The notes below the pieces were generated by a model, which searched no databases, was not told where the DNA came from, and saw only the letters and a program-made list of their open reading frames with translations. Positions 27,987 through 37,106 of a DNA stretch of 64,000 nt are shown one piece after another. Position 1 is the first letter of the stretch; each line of letters opens with the position of its first letter. The position numbers and the translations under genes are program-made. The DNA is from Mycolicibacterium rhodesiae (GTDB lineage Bacteria; Actinomycetota; Actinomycetes; Mycobacteriales; Mycobacteriaceae): positions 62,001 to 126,000 of the forward strand of contig NZ_MVIH01000006.1 in the NCBI RefSeq assembly GCF_002086695.1. Direction: 5' to 3'.

Positions 27987-29870
27987 GTGGAACTCGACGT
28001 GCGTGCGACGTATGGCGCATCCCTGTCGCCGGACGCGACGGCATTCGCCCATATCGTCGACGACGGGGGATATCCGCGCGCCGTCCAACGTTTCCTGCGC
28101 GGCTGGCGGGCAAGTTCGTCCCGCGATGTGGAATTGCCGGTTGAGGGGCCGGTGACCAGAGTCATCCATTCGGCCGACGGGCACTGGTTGGCCTGCCAGG
28201 TCGCCCCGGAGGGCAGCACCCGTAGCCAGATCTGGGTGGTCACCACAGACCCGGACGACCGGATGGCCCGTCGCATCGACGGCATGGGTTTCGACGGGAT
28301 GGCAGGCACGGCCGAGCTGATCGCCTGGGACGGCACCCGGGTGTGCGCGATCCTCACCGGTGAGGACGGCGTCGGTCAATCCAGCCTGATCGATCCGGCC
28401 GACGGCAGTGTGACGGTGCTGGATCGGCGCTCCGGCGGCCGGCTGGTGGACGCCTGGGCCGGGTCGGCGTTGATCCGGGTCGGTCCGCGCGGGTATCGCG
28501 AGCTGATCATGTTGACCGGTCCGACCGAAATCGCGTTGCTGCCTTCAGATCCCGGCTCGTCGACGGACATGGGCGTGATCTTGGACGATCATCATCCGCG
28601 GCGGCTGCGTTCCGGTCCGGACGGTGAGCACACCACGCTGTATCACCCGGCTTACACCTACGGGCCCGATATCGTCGACGGCTACGTGCGCGCGCTGATC
28701 CGCAGCGACAACGGCTCGGACAACAGCCGTCTGCTCGAGGTCACGGTCACCCCGGACGGCGTCGCGTATCACGTGGTCGCCGAGCGGCGGGGCCATGACC
28801 TCGACGAGTTCGTCGTCAGCGATGACCTGTCGACTGTCGCGCTGTTGTGGAACGTCAACGGCTGCAGCGAATTACAGATCCTCGAGTACGTCGACAACAC
28901 GATGTCCGAGCCGATCCCGCTGCCGAATCTGGTGGCGAGCGAACTGTCCATCAGTGCGGGCGGATCGATGGTCGCGATGACGATCCAGGGCGCCGACCTG
29001 CCGCGCACCGTCGAACTGGTCGATCCCCGGTCGCGGGAGTGGGAGCGCATCGATCGCAAGCCCAGCGTCGGCCCGGTTTCGGACCGGCCGAGGCTGCACT
29101 TCGTGACCGCGCGGGACGGTCGTTCGCTGACCGGCTGGTTGTATTGCCCGCCGCCCGGTGTCGAGCAGACCGGGATGATGATCTATCTGCACGGGGGACC
29201 CGAGGGCCAGGCCCGCCCCTCGCACAGCGAGATCTTCCCGGGATTGCTCGATGAGGGCATCGCGGTGTTCACGCCCAACGTCCGGGGTTCGGGCGGACAG
29301 GGCCGGGAATTCGTACACGCCGACGACAAGGACAAGCGGTTCGCCGCAATCGACGACGTGGCCGACTGCGCGCACTACCTCGCCGAGCGCGGCCTGGCCG
29401 ACCCCACGCGAATCGCCTGTGCGGGTTGGTCTTACGGTGGCTACCTCACGATGGCGGCGCTGGCGTTCCATCCCGATCTGTTCGTCGCGGGCGTCAGCAT
29501 TTGCGGGATGAGTGATCTGGGGACGTTCTATCGCAACACCGAGCCCTGGATTGCGGCGGCGTCCTACGCCGAATACGGGCACCCCATCGCCGATCGGGAC
29601 CTCCTCGACAAGCTCTCTCCGCTGCAGCGGGTGGATGGGTTGACCGCGCCGTTGCTGTTGGTACACGGCGGCACCGACACCAACGTTCCGGTCAGCGAAT
29701 CCGAGCAAATGGTCGAGGCACTGCGTGCCCGCGGCCGTACCGTGCGCTATCTGCTCTTTGCCGACGACGGCCACGAGATCGTCAAACGCGAGAATCACGC
29801 CGCATTGGCTCGAGCCGTCGCGGATTGGCTGGCCATGGCGTTCGAGCGCGGCGAAATTCGGAAGGTTTAG
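27987..29870 (+). CDS. S9 prolyl-oligopeptidase family serine peptidase
   Basis: This 627-aa protein has a beta-propeller N-terminal part (about residues 1-370) and a C-terminal alpha/beta-hydrolase domain. The nucleophile is in GWSYGGY (Ser482), the acid in HGGTDTNVP (Asp564) and the His in DDGHEI (His596). The oxyanion segment HGGPEGQ and VRGSGGQGREF are typical of S9C acylaminoacyl-peptidases. No signal peptide is present, so the enzyme is likely cytosolic. GTG 27987 follows AGTAGGTGGC. The SigF-like -35 element of the next operon lies within its last codons. Confidence 0.93.
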   Translation: MELDVRATYGASLSPDATAFAHIVDDGGYPRAVQRFLRGWRASSSRDVELPVEGPVTRVIHSADGHWLACQVAPEGSTRSQIWVVTTDPDDRMARRIDGMGFDGMAGTAELIAWDGTRVCAILTGEDGVGQSSLIDPADGSVTVLDRRSGGRLVDAWAGSALIRVGPRGYRELIMLTGPTEIALLPSDPGSSTDMGVILDDHHPRRLRSGPDGEHTTLYHPAYTYGPDIVDGYVRALIRSDNGSDNSRLLEVTVTPDGVAYHVVAERRGHDLDEFVVSDDLSTVALLWNVNGCSELQILEYVDNTMSEPIPLPNLVASELSISAGGSMVAMTIQGADLPRTVELVDPRSREWERIDRKPSVGPVSDRPRLHFVTARDGRSLTGWLYCPPPGVEQTGMMIYLHGGPEGQARPSHSEIFPGLLDEGIAVFTPNVRGSGGQGREFVHADDKDKRFAAIDDVADCAHYLAERGLADPTRIACAGWSYGGYLTMAALAFHPDLFVAGVSICGMSDLGTFYRNTEPWIAAASYAEYGHPIADRDLLDKLSPLQRVDGLTAPLLLVHGGTDTNVPVSESEQMVEALRARGRTVRYLLFADDGHEIVKRENHAALARAVADWLAMAFERGEIRKV

Positions 29871-29889
29871 GAAACTTTCGGACGGGTAA
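29864..29889 (+). promoter_or_regulatory. SigF-type promoter (GGTTT-N15-GGGTAA)
   Basis: The -35 GGTTT at 29864-29868, 15-nt spacer and -10 GGGTAA at 29884-29889 match the mycobacterial SigF consensus (GTTT, 15-17 nt, GGGTA). It overlaps the end of the S9 peptidase and lies 43 nt before the first small membrane gene. Confidence 0.6.
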
Positions 29890-29932
29890 ACCCTTGTCCG
29901 CCAAGTCCTGCGGACCATCAAGGAGGCCAACC

Positions 29933-30142
29933 ATGCGAGGCCGCGGAATCATAGGCGTGATCGTAATCGTATGGCTGCTGATCGGAGTTTTCGCCACCTG
30001 GCAGCGCGGTTACTTCTCGAATAGTGAAACCAACTGCGCTACTGCGGGGTCCATCGCCCTAACGGTGGTTGCGGGACCGCTCAATTACGGCGGAGTCAAT
30101 CCGAAGGTTGCCAGCTGCAACCTGCCGCAACCCAGTCAGTAG
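29933..30142 (+). CDS. Small membrane protein, 69 aa, with external Cys pair
   Basis: AAGGAGG lies 7 nt before the ATG. The product has one membrane anchor (IIGVIVIVWLLIGVFA) followed by an extracytoplasmic tail with Cys34 (TNCATAG) and Cys61 (ASCNLPQ) that could form a disulfide. With the next gene it forms a two-gene unit behind a SigF-like promoter, so expression in stationary phase or stress is predicted. Confidence 0.78.
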   Translation: MRGRGIIGVIVIVWLLIGVFATWQRGYFSNSETNCATAGSIALTVVAGPLNYGGVNPKVASCNLPQPSQ

Positions 30143-30182
30143 TGGCGAAAACAGTTCAGCAACCAAGCATCTGGAGGAAGAA

Positions 30183-30338
30183 ATGATCATTCTCGGAGCG
30201 ATTCTGCTCATCTTGGGATTCGTCCTGAAGATCCAGATCCTATGGACGATCGGGATCATCCTGCTGGTTATCGGTGCGGTGCTGTGGCTGCTCGGCGCAG
30301 TCGGCCGCCCCGTCGGCGGAAGACGTTCGTGGTATTAA
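30183..30338 (+). CDS. DUF6131-type two-helix membrane miniprotein, 51 aa
   Basis: TGGAGGAAGAA precedes the ATG. Two hydrophobic helices, MIILGAILLILGFVLKI and TIGIILLVIGAVLWLLG, are joined by a short turn, and the tail [10 protein letters not shown] is basic. The family is abundant in mycobacteria and associated with envelope stress. The TAA overlaps the bkaR stop by 4 bp. Confidence 0.8.
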   Translation: MIILGAILLILGFVLKIQILWTIGIILLVIGAVLWLLGAVGRPVGGRRSWY

Positions 30339-31003
30339 CCCGTGCCGCAGGCGTGACGGTCGGCGGACGATAGCGCTGCCACCGTCATAGCCCGAAGTAC
30401 ATCGCGTGAACGCCCCTGGTCGGCTCCCCGGGCCGCCAGGGGCTTCATGCTGTGTGGGGTCGAGTTGAGCAGACCGAACACCGCGTGCGCCATCAACCGC
30501 GCGTCTGCCTCAGCGATGTTCGGATGAACCTGGCGTAGCACCTCGACCCACACCTCGACATAGCTGCGCTGCGCCCGGCGAACCTGCCGCTGGGCGGAGG
30601 TCGGCAGGTGGGCGAGATCGCGATCCTGGATGCGGATGAGGTCCGACTCGCCAAGTGCGAAGTCGAGGTGGAATTCGATGAGACCGGCGAGCGCGGCTTC
30701 GGGCTCGAGCGCCTCTTCGACGACAGCGCGGGCGCCGGCCAGTAGTCGGGTGCTGATGCCCACCAGCAGTTCGACCAGGAGGGCTTCCTTGTTGGGGAAG
30801 TGCCGGTAGACGGCCGGCCCGCTGACACCGGCGGCGGCGCCGATGTCCTCGATCCGCACGGTCTGGAAGCCCTTCTCCGCCATCAACCGCTCCGCAGCCG
30901 TCAGTAGGGCAGACCGGCGATCCGATTTCTGCCTGCTTCGACGGGTCGTCGTGTCGATGAGGACCCTCCCGGAATGACTCTGGACGTTTCGGTTAATCTT
31001 CAC
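30335..31003 (-). CDS. bkaR: TetR-family regulator BkaR of branched-chain ketoacid metabolism
   Basis: This 222-aa repressor is orthologous by position to Rv2506. The N-terminal helix-turn-helix is in [20 protein letters not shown] (about residues 48-67), and the C-terminal ligand/dimer domain is all-helical. The only usable start in frame is GTG 31003, which sits inside the 41-bp dyad operator, so the transcript is probably leaderless or nearly so and autorepressed. In M. tuberculosis the homologue represses the acyl-CoA/branched-chain ketoacid operon that lies divergent here. Confidence 0.88.
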   Translation of the reverse strand: MKINRNVQSHSGRVLIDTTTRRSRQKSDRRSALLTAAERLMAEKGFQTVRIEDIGAAAGVSGPAVYRHFPNKEALLVELLVGISTRLLAGARAVVEEALEPEAALAGLIEFHLDFALGESDLIRIQDRDLAHLPTSAQRQVRRAQRSYVEVWVEVLRQVHPNIAEADARLMAHAVFGLLNSTPHSMKPLAARGADQGRSRDVLRAMTVAALSSADRHACGTG

Positions 31004-31032
31004 TAACGTTACATCAGTTAGCCGTCATTAAC
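30992..31032. promoter_or_regulatory. Nested dyad operator, predicted BkaR binding site
   Basis: The arrangement GTTAAT-N5-CTAAC-N9-GTTAG-N5-ATTAAC forms two inverted repeats sharing one centre at 31012. It covers the bkaR start codon and ends 24 nt before the accD1 ATG, so one bound site could repress both directions. Confidence 0.7.
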
Positions 31033-31056
31033 TCAATTCGGGACGGGGCATCGACG

Positions 31057-32601
31057 ATGGCATCGCCCAACCGTGAGGCGCATCTGCAGCTGGTCGAGCA
31101 GTTGCGCGGCAAGCTGGCCACTGCGGCGCTCGGCGGGCCGGAACGCGCCCGGGAACGGCACGTCGCCCGGGGCAAGCTGCTGCCGCGCGATCGGGTTGAC
31201 GGACTGCTGGATCCCGGCAGCGCGTTGCTGGAGATCGCTCCGCTGGCCGCCGACGGCATGTACGACGACGACTGCCCCGCGGCCGGGATCATCACCGGGA
31301 TCGGCCGGGTCTCCGGGCGGGAGTGCATGGTCGTCGCCAACGACGCAACGGTCAAAGGCGGTACCTACTACCCGGTGACGGTCAAAAAGCACCTGCGCGC
31401 ACAGGAGATCGCGCTGCAGAACCGCCTGCCGTGCATCTATCTCGTGGATTCCGGCGGCGCGTTCCTGCCCCGCCAGGACGAGGTGTTCCCCGACCGCGAC
31501 CACTTCGGCCGGATCTTCTTCAACCAGGCCACCATGAGCGCGTCGGGTATCCCGCAGATCGCGGCCGTGCTCGGCAGCTGCACCGCCGGCGGCGCCTACG
31601 TTCCCGCGATGAGTGACGAGGCGGTGATCGTCCGCAACCAGGGCACCATCTTCCTTGGCGGCCCGCCGCTGGTGAAGGCCGCCACCGGCGAGGTGGTGAC
31701 GGCAGAAGAACTCGGCGGCGGCGACCTGCACTCCAAGACCTCCGGGGTGACCGACCACCTCGCCCACGATGACCGCGACGCCCTGCGCATCGTCCGTCGC
31801 ATCATCGCCACCCTCGGCCCGCGGGAACCGCGACCATGGGATGTGCGTCCCCCCGTCGAGCCGATCGCCGACCAGCATGAGCTCTACGATGTCGTCCCCG
31901 TCGACGCACGAGTGCCCTACGACGTGCACGAGGTGATCACCCGCATCGTCGACGGCGGCGAATTCAGCGAGTTCAAAGCCGAATACGGCACCACGCTGGT
32001 CACCGGATTCGCGCACATTCACGGCCATCCGGTCGGCATCGTCGCCAACAACGGCGTGCTGTTCGGCGAATCCGCGCTCAAGGGAGCACATTTCATCGAA
32101 CTGTGCGACAAGCGGATGGTGCCGCTGCTGTTCCTGCAGAACATCACCGGCTTCATGGTCGGTCGCGACTACGAGGCCGGCGGCATCGCCAAGCACGGCG
32201 CGAAGATGGTGACGGCGGTGGCCTGCGCCCGCGTTCCGAAGCTGACCGTCGTGATCGGCGGCTCGTACGGCGCGGGGAACTACTCGATGTGCGGGCGCGC
32301 CTACTCGCCGCGGTTCCTCTGGATGTGGCCGAATGCCCGGATCTCGGTGATGGGTGGCGAACAGGCCGCGTCGGTGCTGGCCACCGTCCGCGGTGACATG
32401 ACTCCCGAGGAATCCGAGGCCTTCAAAGCTCCGATCCGCGAACAGTACGAACATCAGGGCAACCCGTACTACTCGACCGCACGGCTGTGGGACGACGGCG
32501 TCATTGATCCCGCCGACACCAGAACTGTTCTGGGACTGGCACTCTCGGTGACAGCCAACGCTCCCGTCGAGGCCGTCTCCTACGGCGTGTTCAGGATGTG
32601 A
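31057..32601 (+). CDS. accD1: Acyl-CoA carboxylase carboxyltransferase (beta) subunit AccD1
   Basis: This 514-aa carboxyltransferase is orthologous to Rv2502c. With AccA1 it forms 3-methylcrotonyl-CoA carboxylase, which makes 3-methylglutaconyl-CoA in leucine degradation. The N-half acyl-CoA site contains [19 protein letters not shown] and [16 protein letters not shown]. The C-half carboxybiotin site contains [16 protein letters not shown] and [13 protein letters not shown]. It is the first gene of the operon. Its stop overlaps the accA1 start (GTGA). The fadD35 and scoAB genes that separate bkaR from accD1 in M. tuberculosis are not here. Confidence 0.95.
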   Translation: MASPNREAHLQLVEQLRGKLATAALGGPERARERHVARGKLLPRDRVDGLLDPGSALLEIAPLAADGMYDDDCPAAGIITGIGRVSGRECMVVANDATVKGGTYYPVTVKKHLRAQEIALQNRLPCIYLVDSGGAFLPRQDEVFPDRDHFGRIFFNQATMSASGIPQIAAVLGSCTAGGAYVPAMSDEAVIVRNQGTIFLGGPPLVKAATGEVVTAEELGGGDLHSKTSGVTDHLAHDDRDALRIVRRIIATLGPREPRPWDVRPPVEPIADQHELYDVVPVDARVPYDVHEVITRIVDGGEFSEFKAEYGTTLVTGFAHIHGHPVGIVANNGVLFGESALKGAHFIELCDKRMVPLLFLQNITGFMVGRDYEAGGIAKHGAKMVTAVACARVPKLTVVIGGSYGAGNYSMCGRAYSPRFLWMWPNARISVMGGEQAASVLATVRGDMTPEESEAFKAPIREQYEHQGNPYYSTARLWDDGVIDPADTRTVLGLALSVTANAPVEAVSYGVFRM

Positions 32602-34583
32602 CGATGTTCAACACTGTGCTGGTCGCCAACCGCGGCGAGATCGCTGTGCGGGTCATCCGCACCTGTAAGGCGATGGGTATCCGTTCGGTGGCCGTCTACA
32701 GCGACGCCGACGCGGGTGCCCGCCACGTCACCGAGGCCGACACCGCCGTCCGTATCGGGCCGCCGCCGGCCCGGCAGAGCTACCTCGACATCCAGGCCGT
32801 GGTCGGTGCGGCGCTGCGTACCGGCGCCCAGGCCGTCCATCCCGGATACGGCTTCCTCTCGGAGAACGCCGAATTCGCGGCTGCGCTGGAGCAGGCGGGG
32901 CTTGCGTTCATCGGACCGCCGTCGGCCGCGATCCGCACGATGGGTGACAAGATCGCCGCCAAGGCGACGGTGTCGAAGTTCGGGGTCCCGGTGGTGCCGG
33001 GCATCGCCAGGCCCGGCCTGACCGACGCTGAACTCATCGACGCCGCCGCGGATATCGGATTTCCGATCCTGGTGAAGCCGTCCGCCGGAGGTGGCGGCAA
33101 AGGCATGCGGCGAGTCGACGACGCAGCCGACCTGCCGGCGGCGCTGGGCGCCGCGCGACGGGAATCCGCGGCCGCCTTCGGTGACGACACCCTGTTCCTG
33201 GAGCGGTTCGTGTTGCGGCCCCGGCACATCGAAGTCCAGGTGCTCGCCGACGGTTTCGGCAACGTCGTGCACTTCGGTGAGCGCGAGTGCAGCCTGCAGC
33301 GACGCCATCAGAAGGTCATCGAGGAGGCGCCCTCGCCGCTGCTGGACCCGCAGACCCGTGCCCGGATCGGCGCGGCTGCCTGCGACACGGCCCGCAGCGT
33401 CGACTATGTCGGCGCGGGCACCGTCGAGTTCATCGTGTCCGCCGACAAGCCCGACGAGTTTTTCTTCATGGAGATGAACACCCGGCTGCAGGTGGAACAT
33501 CCGGTCACCGAGATGGTCACCGGATACGACCTCGTCGAGTGGCAGGTCCGCGTCGCGGCAGGGGAGAAGCTGCCCTTCACCTCCGACGACATCACGCTGA
33601 CCGGGCACGCGATCGAAGCGCGCGTGTATGCCGAGGATCCGGGGGCCGGCTTCCTGCCGACCGGTGGGCCGGTGCTCGCGCTACTCGAGCCATCCGGTGA
33701 TGGCGTGCGGGTGGATTCCGGTTTGGCTCAGGGGATGACGATCGGCAGCGACTACGACCCGATGCTGTCGAAGGTCATCGCACACGGCGCCGACCGCGCG
33801 GCCGCGCTACGCACCCTTGACCGCGCGCTGTTGCATACCGCGGTGCTCGGCGTGGGGACCAACATCGAGTTCCTGCGATTTTTGCTCGCCGACGACGATG
33901 TGGCGGCCGGCCGGCTCGACACCGGCCTGATCGACCGGACCCCGTTCGTTCCCGCCCCGATCGGCGATGACGCGTTCATCGCCGCGGCGGCCTACCGCTG
34001 GCTGACGCGCTGGCCGTCGGAGCCGGCGGACCCGTGGGATGTGCCGTCGGGCTGGCGAGTCGGCGCGCCCGCGCCCACCGGTATTCGCCTGCGATCCGGT
34101 GACAGGACCGACCACGTTCACATCACCGGCGTTCCTGCCGGCGCAGTCGCTCGCATCGAGGACCGCGAAAGCCGTTCACTGTCTGGCGAATTGGACGGCA
34201 ACCAGCTTGCGGTGACTATCGACGGCGTTCGCAGTGTGTACACCGTGGCTGTCAACGGCGACCAGATCTGGCTGGCCGGTGGTGGTCGCTCGCTGGTGCT
34301 GGAGGAAGTACGGGAGGCGCCGGTACGCCCGGACGATGAGCTCAGCGGCGACGCTGAACTCGTCAGCCCCATGCCCGGAACGGTCGTGGCGGTAGGCGTT
34401 TCCAACGGTGACGACGTCGCCGCGGGCACGGTGGTCGTCGCCGTCGAGGCGATGAAGATGGAGCACTCGCTCACCGCGCCGGTCGACGGAATTGTCGAAC
34501 TCCATGTCGCCGTCGGTGATCAGGTCAAAGTGGGCCAGCTGCTGGCGAAGGTCACAGCCAGAGAAGAGAAAGCACAATCATGA
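32598..34583 (+). CDS. accA1: Acyl-CoA carboxylase alpha subunit AccA1 (biotin carboxylase + BCCP)
   Basis: This 661-aa subunit is orthologous to Rv2501c. The biotin carboxylase domain (about residues 1-445) shows the ATP-grasp loop [10 protein letters not shown] and the catalytic segment [16 protein letters not shown] linker domain follows, and the C-terminal BCCP domain carries AMKMEHS with the biotinyl Lys620. I start it at GTG 32598, which overlaps the accD1 stop. ATG 32604, two codons on, is an alternative. The stop overlaps fadE19 (ATGA). It carboxylates biotin with ATP and bicarbonate for AccD1. Confidence 0.95.
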   Translation: MTMFNTVLVANRGEIAVRVIRTCKAMGIRSVAVYSDADAGARHVTEADTAVRIGPPPARQSYLDIQAVVGAALRTGAQAVHPGYGFLSENAEFAAALEQAGLAFIGPPSAAIRTMGDKIAAKATVSKFGVPVVPGIARPGLTDAELIDAAADIGFPILVKPSAGGGGKGMRRVDDAADLPAALGAARRESAAAFGDDTLFLERFVLRPRHIEVQVLADGFGNVVHFGERECSLQRRHQKVIEEAPSPLLDPQTRARIGAAACDTARSVDYVGAGTVEFIVSADKPDEFFFMEMNTRLQVEHPVTEMVTGYDLVEWQVRVAAGEKLPFTSDDITLTGHAIEARVYAEDPGAGFLPTGGPVLALLEPSGDGVRVDSGLAQGMTIGSDYDPMLSKVIAHGADRAAALRTLDRALLHTAVLGVGTNIEFLRFLLADDDVAAGRLDTGLIDRTPFVPAPIGDDAFIAAAAYRWLTRWPSEPADPWDVPSGWRVGAPAPTGIRLRSGDRTDHVHITGVPAGAVARIEDRESRSLSGELDGNQLAVTIDGVRSVYTVAVNGDQIWLAGGGRSLVLEEVREAPVRPDDELSGDAELVSPMPGTVVAVGVSNGDDVAAGTVVVAVEAMKMEHSLTAPVDGIVELHVAVGDQVKVGQLLAKVTAREEKAQS

Positions 34584-35740
34584 CTGACTTCCTGTCCACG
34601 GGAACACTTCCCGACGAGTACGCACAGCTTGCCAAGACCGTACGCGACTTCGCCCAGACCGTTGTTGCCCCGGTGGCGGCCGAACACGATGCGGCGCACA
34701 CGTTCCCGTACGAAGTCGTGGCGGGAATGGCCGAGATGGGCCTGTTCGGCCTGCCGTTCCCCGAGGAGTACGGCGGAATGGGCGGCGACTATTTCGCTCT
34801 GTGCCTGGCATTGGAAGAGCTCGGGAAGGTCGACCAGAGCGTCGCCATCACGTTGGAGGCCGGGGTCTCGCTGGGCGCGATGCCGGTTTACCGGTTCGGC
34901 AACGAGATGCAGAAGCAGGAGTGGCTGCCACAGCTGACCAGCGGTCAGGCCCTTGGCGCGTTCGGTCTGACTGAGGCAGGCGGTGGCACCGACGCAGGCG
35001 CCACCAAGACAACCGCGAAGTTGGACGACGGACACTGGGTGATCAATGGCACCAAGCAATTCATCACGAACTCCGGCACCGACATCACCCGACTGGTCAC
35101 CGTCACGGCTGTGACCGGTGGCTCCGGGGACCACCGGGAGATCTCCTCGATCCTGGTGCCGGTGCCGACCCCCGGCTTCACTGCCGAGCCCGCCTACGAC
35201 AAGGTCGGCTGGAATGCCTCGGACACTCACCCGCTGACGTTCGACGACGTTCGCGTGCCCGAGGAGAACCTGCTCGGTGAACGCGGCCGCGGTTACGCCA
35301 ACTTCCTACGGATCCTCGACGAAGGCCGGATCGCGATCGCCGCGCTGTCGGTCGGTGCGGCACAGGGCTGCGTCGACGAGAGCGTGAAGTACGCCGCCGA
35401 GCGTGCCGCCTTCGGTCAGCCGATCGGAAAGTATCAGGCCATCGAATTCAAGATCGCCCGCATGGAGGCTCGCGCACACGCGGCCCGCACCGCCTATTAC
35501 GACGCGGCCGCGTTGATGCTGGCAGGCAAGCCGTTCAAGAAGGAGGCCGCGATCGCCAAGATGGTTGCCAGCGAGGCCGCGATGGACAATGCCCGCGACG
35601 CAACGCAGATCCACGGCGGCTACGGCTTCATGAACGAATACCCGGTCGCCCGGCACTATCGGGACAGCAAGATCCTCGAGATCGGCGAAGGGACAACCGA
35701 AGTGCAGCTGATGATCATCGCCCGGCAGATGGGACTGTAG
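34580..35740 (+). CDS. fadE19: Acyl-CoA dehydrogenase FadE19 (probable isovaleryl-CoA dehydrogenase)
   Basis: This 386-aa FAD enzyme is orthologous to Rv2500c. Signature 1 is [15 protein letters not shown] and signature 2 is [20 protein letters not shown]. In the operon it would oxidise isovaleryl-CoA to 3-methylcrotonyl-CoA, the substrate of AccA1D1. Start ATG 34580 overlaps the accA1 stop. The next gene begins at the very next base after its TAG. Confidence 0.95.
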   Translation: MTDFLSTGTLPDEYAQLAKTVRDFAQTVVAPVAAEHDAAHTFPYEVVAGMAEMGLFGLPFPEEYGGMGGDYFALCLALEELGKVDQSVAITLEAGVSLGAMPVYRFGNEMQKQEWLPQLTSGQALGAFGLTEAGGGTDAGATKTTAKLDDGHWVINGTKQFITNSGTDITRLVTVTAVTGGSGDHREISSILVPVPTPGFTAEPAYDKVGWNASDTHPLTFDDVRVPEENLLGERGRGYANFLRILDEGRIAIAALSVGAAQGCVDESVKYAAERAAFGQPIGKYQAIEFKIARMEARAHAARTAYYDAAALMLAGKPFKKEAAIAKMVASEAAMDNARDATQIHGGYGFMNEYPVARHYRDSKILEIGEGTTEVQLMIIARQMGL

Positions 35741-36229
35741 GTGACTGATTCGTCCGAGGAAAAGGTCGTCGTCCAGCGCGGCCTGTGGTTCGAGGAGTTC
35801 GAGATCGGGGTGCGCTACGTGCACGCGCCCGGCCGCACGATCACCGAGGCCGACAATGTCTTGTTCACCACGCTGACGATGAACACCCAGGCGCTGCATC
35901 TGGACGCGGCGTTCGCCGACGCTCTGCCGCCCTTCAACCAGCGGCTGGTGAACTCGATGTTCACGCTGTCCACCCTCGTGGGCCTGTCGGTGACGCAACT
36001 GACGCAGGGCACCATCGTCGGTAACCTCGGCTTCTCCGACATCGCTTTCCCCAAGCCGCTTTTCCACGGCGACACGATGTACGCTGAAACCGTCGTCACC
36101 GACAAGCGGGAGTCCAAGAGCCGCCCCGGCGAGGGCATCGTGACCTTCGCGCACACTGCTCGCAATCAGCACGGTGACGTCGTCGCGACCGCGTCGCGCA
36201 AGACCATGGTGCGGAAGAAGCCCGTCTGA
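35741..36229 (+). CDS. MaoC-family hydratase (3-methylglutaconyl-CoA / itaconyl-CoA hydratase candidate)
   Basis: This 162-aa hot-dog protein is orthologous to Rv2499c. The N-terminal WFEEFEIGVRYVHAPGRTIT and the hydratase pattern around LTMNTQALHLD, where Asp and His substitute in the usual D-x4-H motif, fit the MaoC family. Given CitE beside it, its expected step is hydration of 3-methylglutaconyl-CoA to HMG-CoA, or of itaconyl-CoA to citramalyl-CoA. GTG start, zero spacing from fadE19; the stop overlaps citE (TGATG). Confidence 0.88.
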   Translation: MTDSSEEKVVVQRGLWFEEFEIGVRYVHAPGRTITEADNVLFTTLTMNTQALHLDAAFADALPPFNQRLVNSMFTLSTLVGLSVTQLTQGTIVGNLGFSDIAFPKPLFHGDTMYAETVVTDKRESKSRPGEGIVTFAHTARNQHGDVVATASRKTMVRKKPV

Positions 36230-37047
36230 TGGCACTCGGCAATCCGGGACCGGCCTGGCTGTTCTGCCCTGCCGACCGTCCCGAGCGGTTCGAAAAGGCC
36301 GCGGCTGCAGCCGATATCGTCATCCTCGACCTCGAGGACGGGGTGGCGGCCAAGGACCGTGAAGCCGCGCGTGAAGCACTGGTGTCTACTCAGCTCGACC
36401 CCGGCCGGACCGTGGTGCGGGTCAATCCGTCGACCACACCGGATCATCGGTTAGACCTCGAGGCGTTGGCCCGCACGCCGTACACCACGGTGATGCTGGC
36501 CAAGACCGAATCTGCCGAGCAGGTCGCCGCTCTGGCTCCGCTCGACGTCGTGGTGCTGATCGAAACCCCGCTGGGTGCGCTCAACGTCGTCGAGTCCAGC
36601 AGGCCTGACAACGCGTTCGCCGTGATGTGGGGCGCCGAGGACCTGTTCGCCGTCCTCGGCGGCACCGCCAACCGCTATCCCGACGGCTCGTACCGCGAAG
36701 TCGCGCGGCATGTGCGGTCGCAGAGCTTGCTGGCGGCCAAGGCGTACGGCCGCCTCGCGCTGGATTCGGTGTACCTCGACATCAAGGACCTAGACGGCCT
36801 CGCGGCCGAGGTGGACGACGCGGTGGCCGTCGGATTCGACGCGAAAGTGGCCATCCATCCTAGCCAGATCGCGGTGATCAGGAAGGGCTACCTTCCCAGC
36901 GCTGAGCAGGTAGCTTGGGCGCGACACGTGCTCGAGGCGGCCCGCGATGAACGCGGTGTCTTCCAATTCGAGGGCATAATGGTGGATGCCCCGGTGCTTC
37001 GGCGAGCAGAGCGCATAGTCCAGCTGGCGCCCGACCCCGGCCGCTAG
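36229..37047 (+). CDS. citE: CitE-like beta-hydroxyacyl-CoA lyase
   Basis: This 272-aa HpcH/HpaI TIM-barrel lyase is orthologous to Rv2498c. That enzyme has been described as acting on HMG-CoA and citramalyl-CoA, serving leucine and itaconate dissimilation. CoA/metal-site motifs seen are VILDLEDGVAAKD, LIETPLGALNV, WGAEDLFAVLGG and the C-terminal AKVAIHPSQIAVI. It lacks the CitD/CitF partners of citrate lyase, so a stand-alone lyase is expected. 59 nt separate it from bkdA, the only sizeable gap in the operon. Confidence 0.92.
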   Translation: MALGNPGPAWLFCPADRPERFEKAAAAADIVILDLEDGVAAKDREAAREALVSTQLDPGRTVVRVNPSTTPDHRLDLEALARTPYTTVMLAKTESAEQVAALAPLDVVVLIETPLGALNVVESSRPDNAFAVMWGAEDLFAVLGGTANRYPDGSYREVARHVRSQSLLAAKAYGRLALDSVYLDIKDLDGLAAEVDDAVAVGFDAKVAIHPSQIAVIRKGYLPSAEQVAWARHVLEAARDERGVFQFEGIMVDAPVLRRAERIVQLAPDPGR

Positions 37048-37076
37048 CTGGAGCCTGCTACAACAGGTTTGCTCCG

Positions 37077-37105
37077 ACCGCCTCTGCACCGGTAGAGGAG
37101 GCGGT
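37077..37105 (+). promoter_or_regulatory. Hairpin that can sequester the bkdA ribosome binding site
   Basis: Arms ACCGCCTC (37077-37084) and GAGGCGGT (37098-37105) pair across a 13-nt loop. The right arm overlaps the AGAGGAGG Shine-Dalgarno and ends 1 nt before the ATG at 37107. CCTCT can also pair with AGAGG, giving an alternative fold. Confidence 0.45.
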
Positions 37106-37106
37106 T

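Noticed and set aside
31033..32454. 473-aa antisense ORF over accD1
   Set aside because: Mirror of the accD1 coding frame; His/Asp/Gly-rich shadow with no family motifs.
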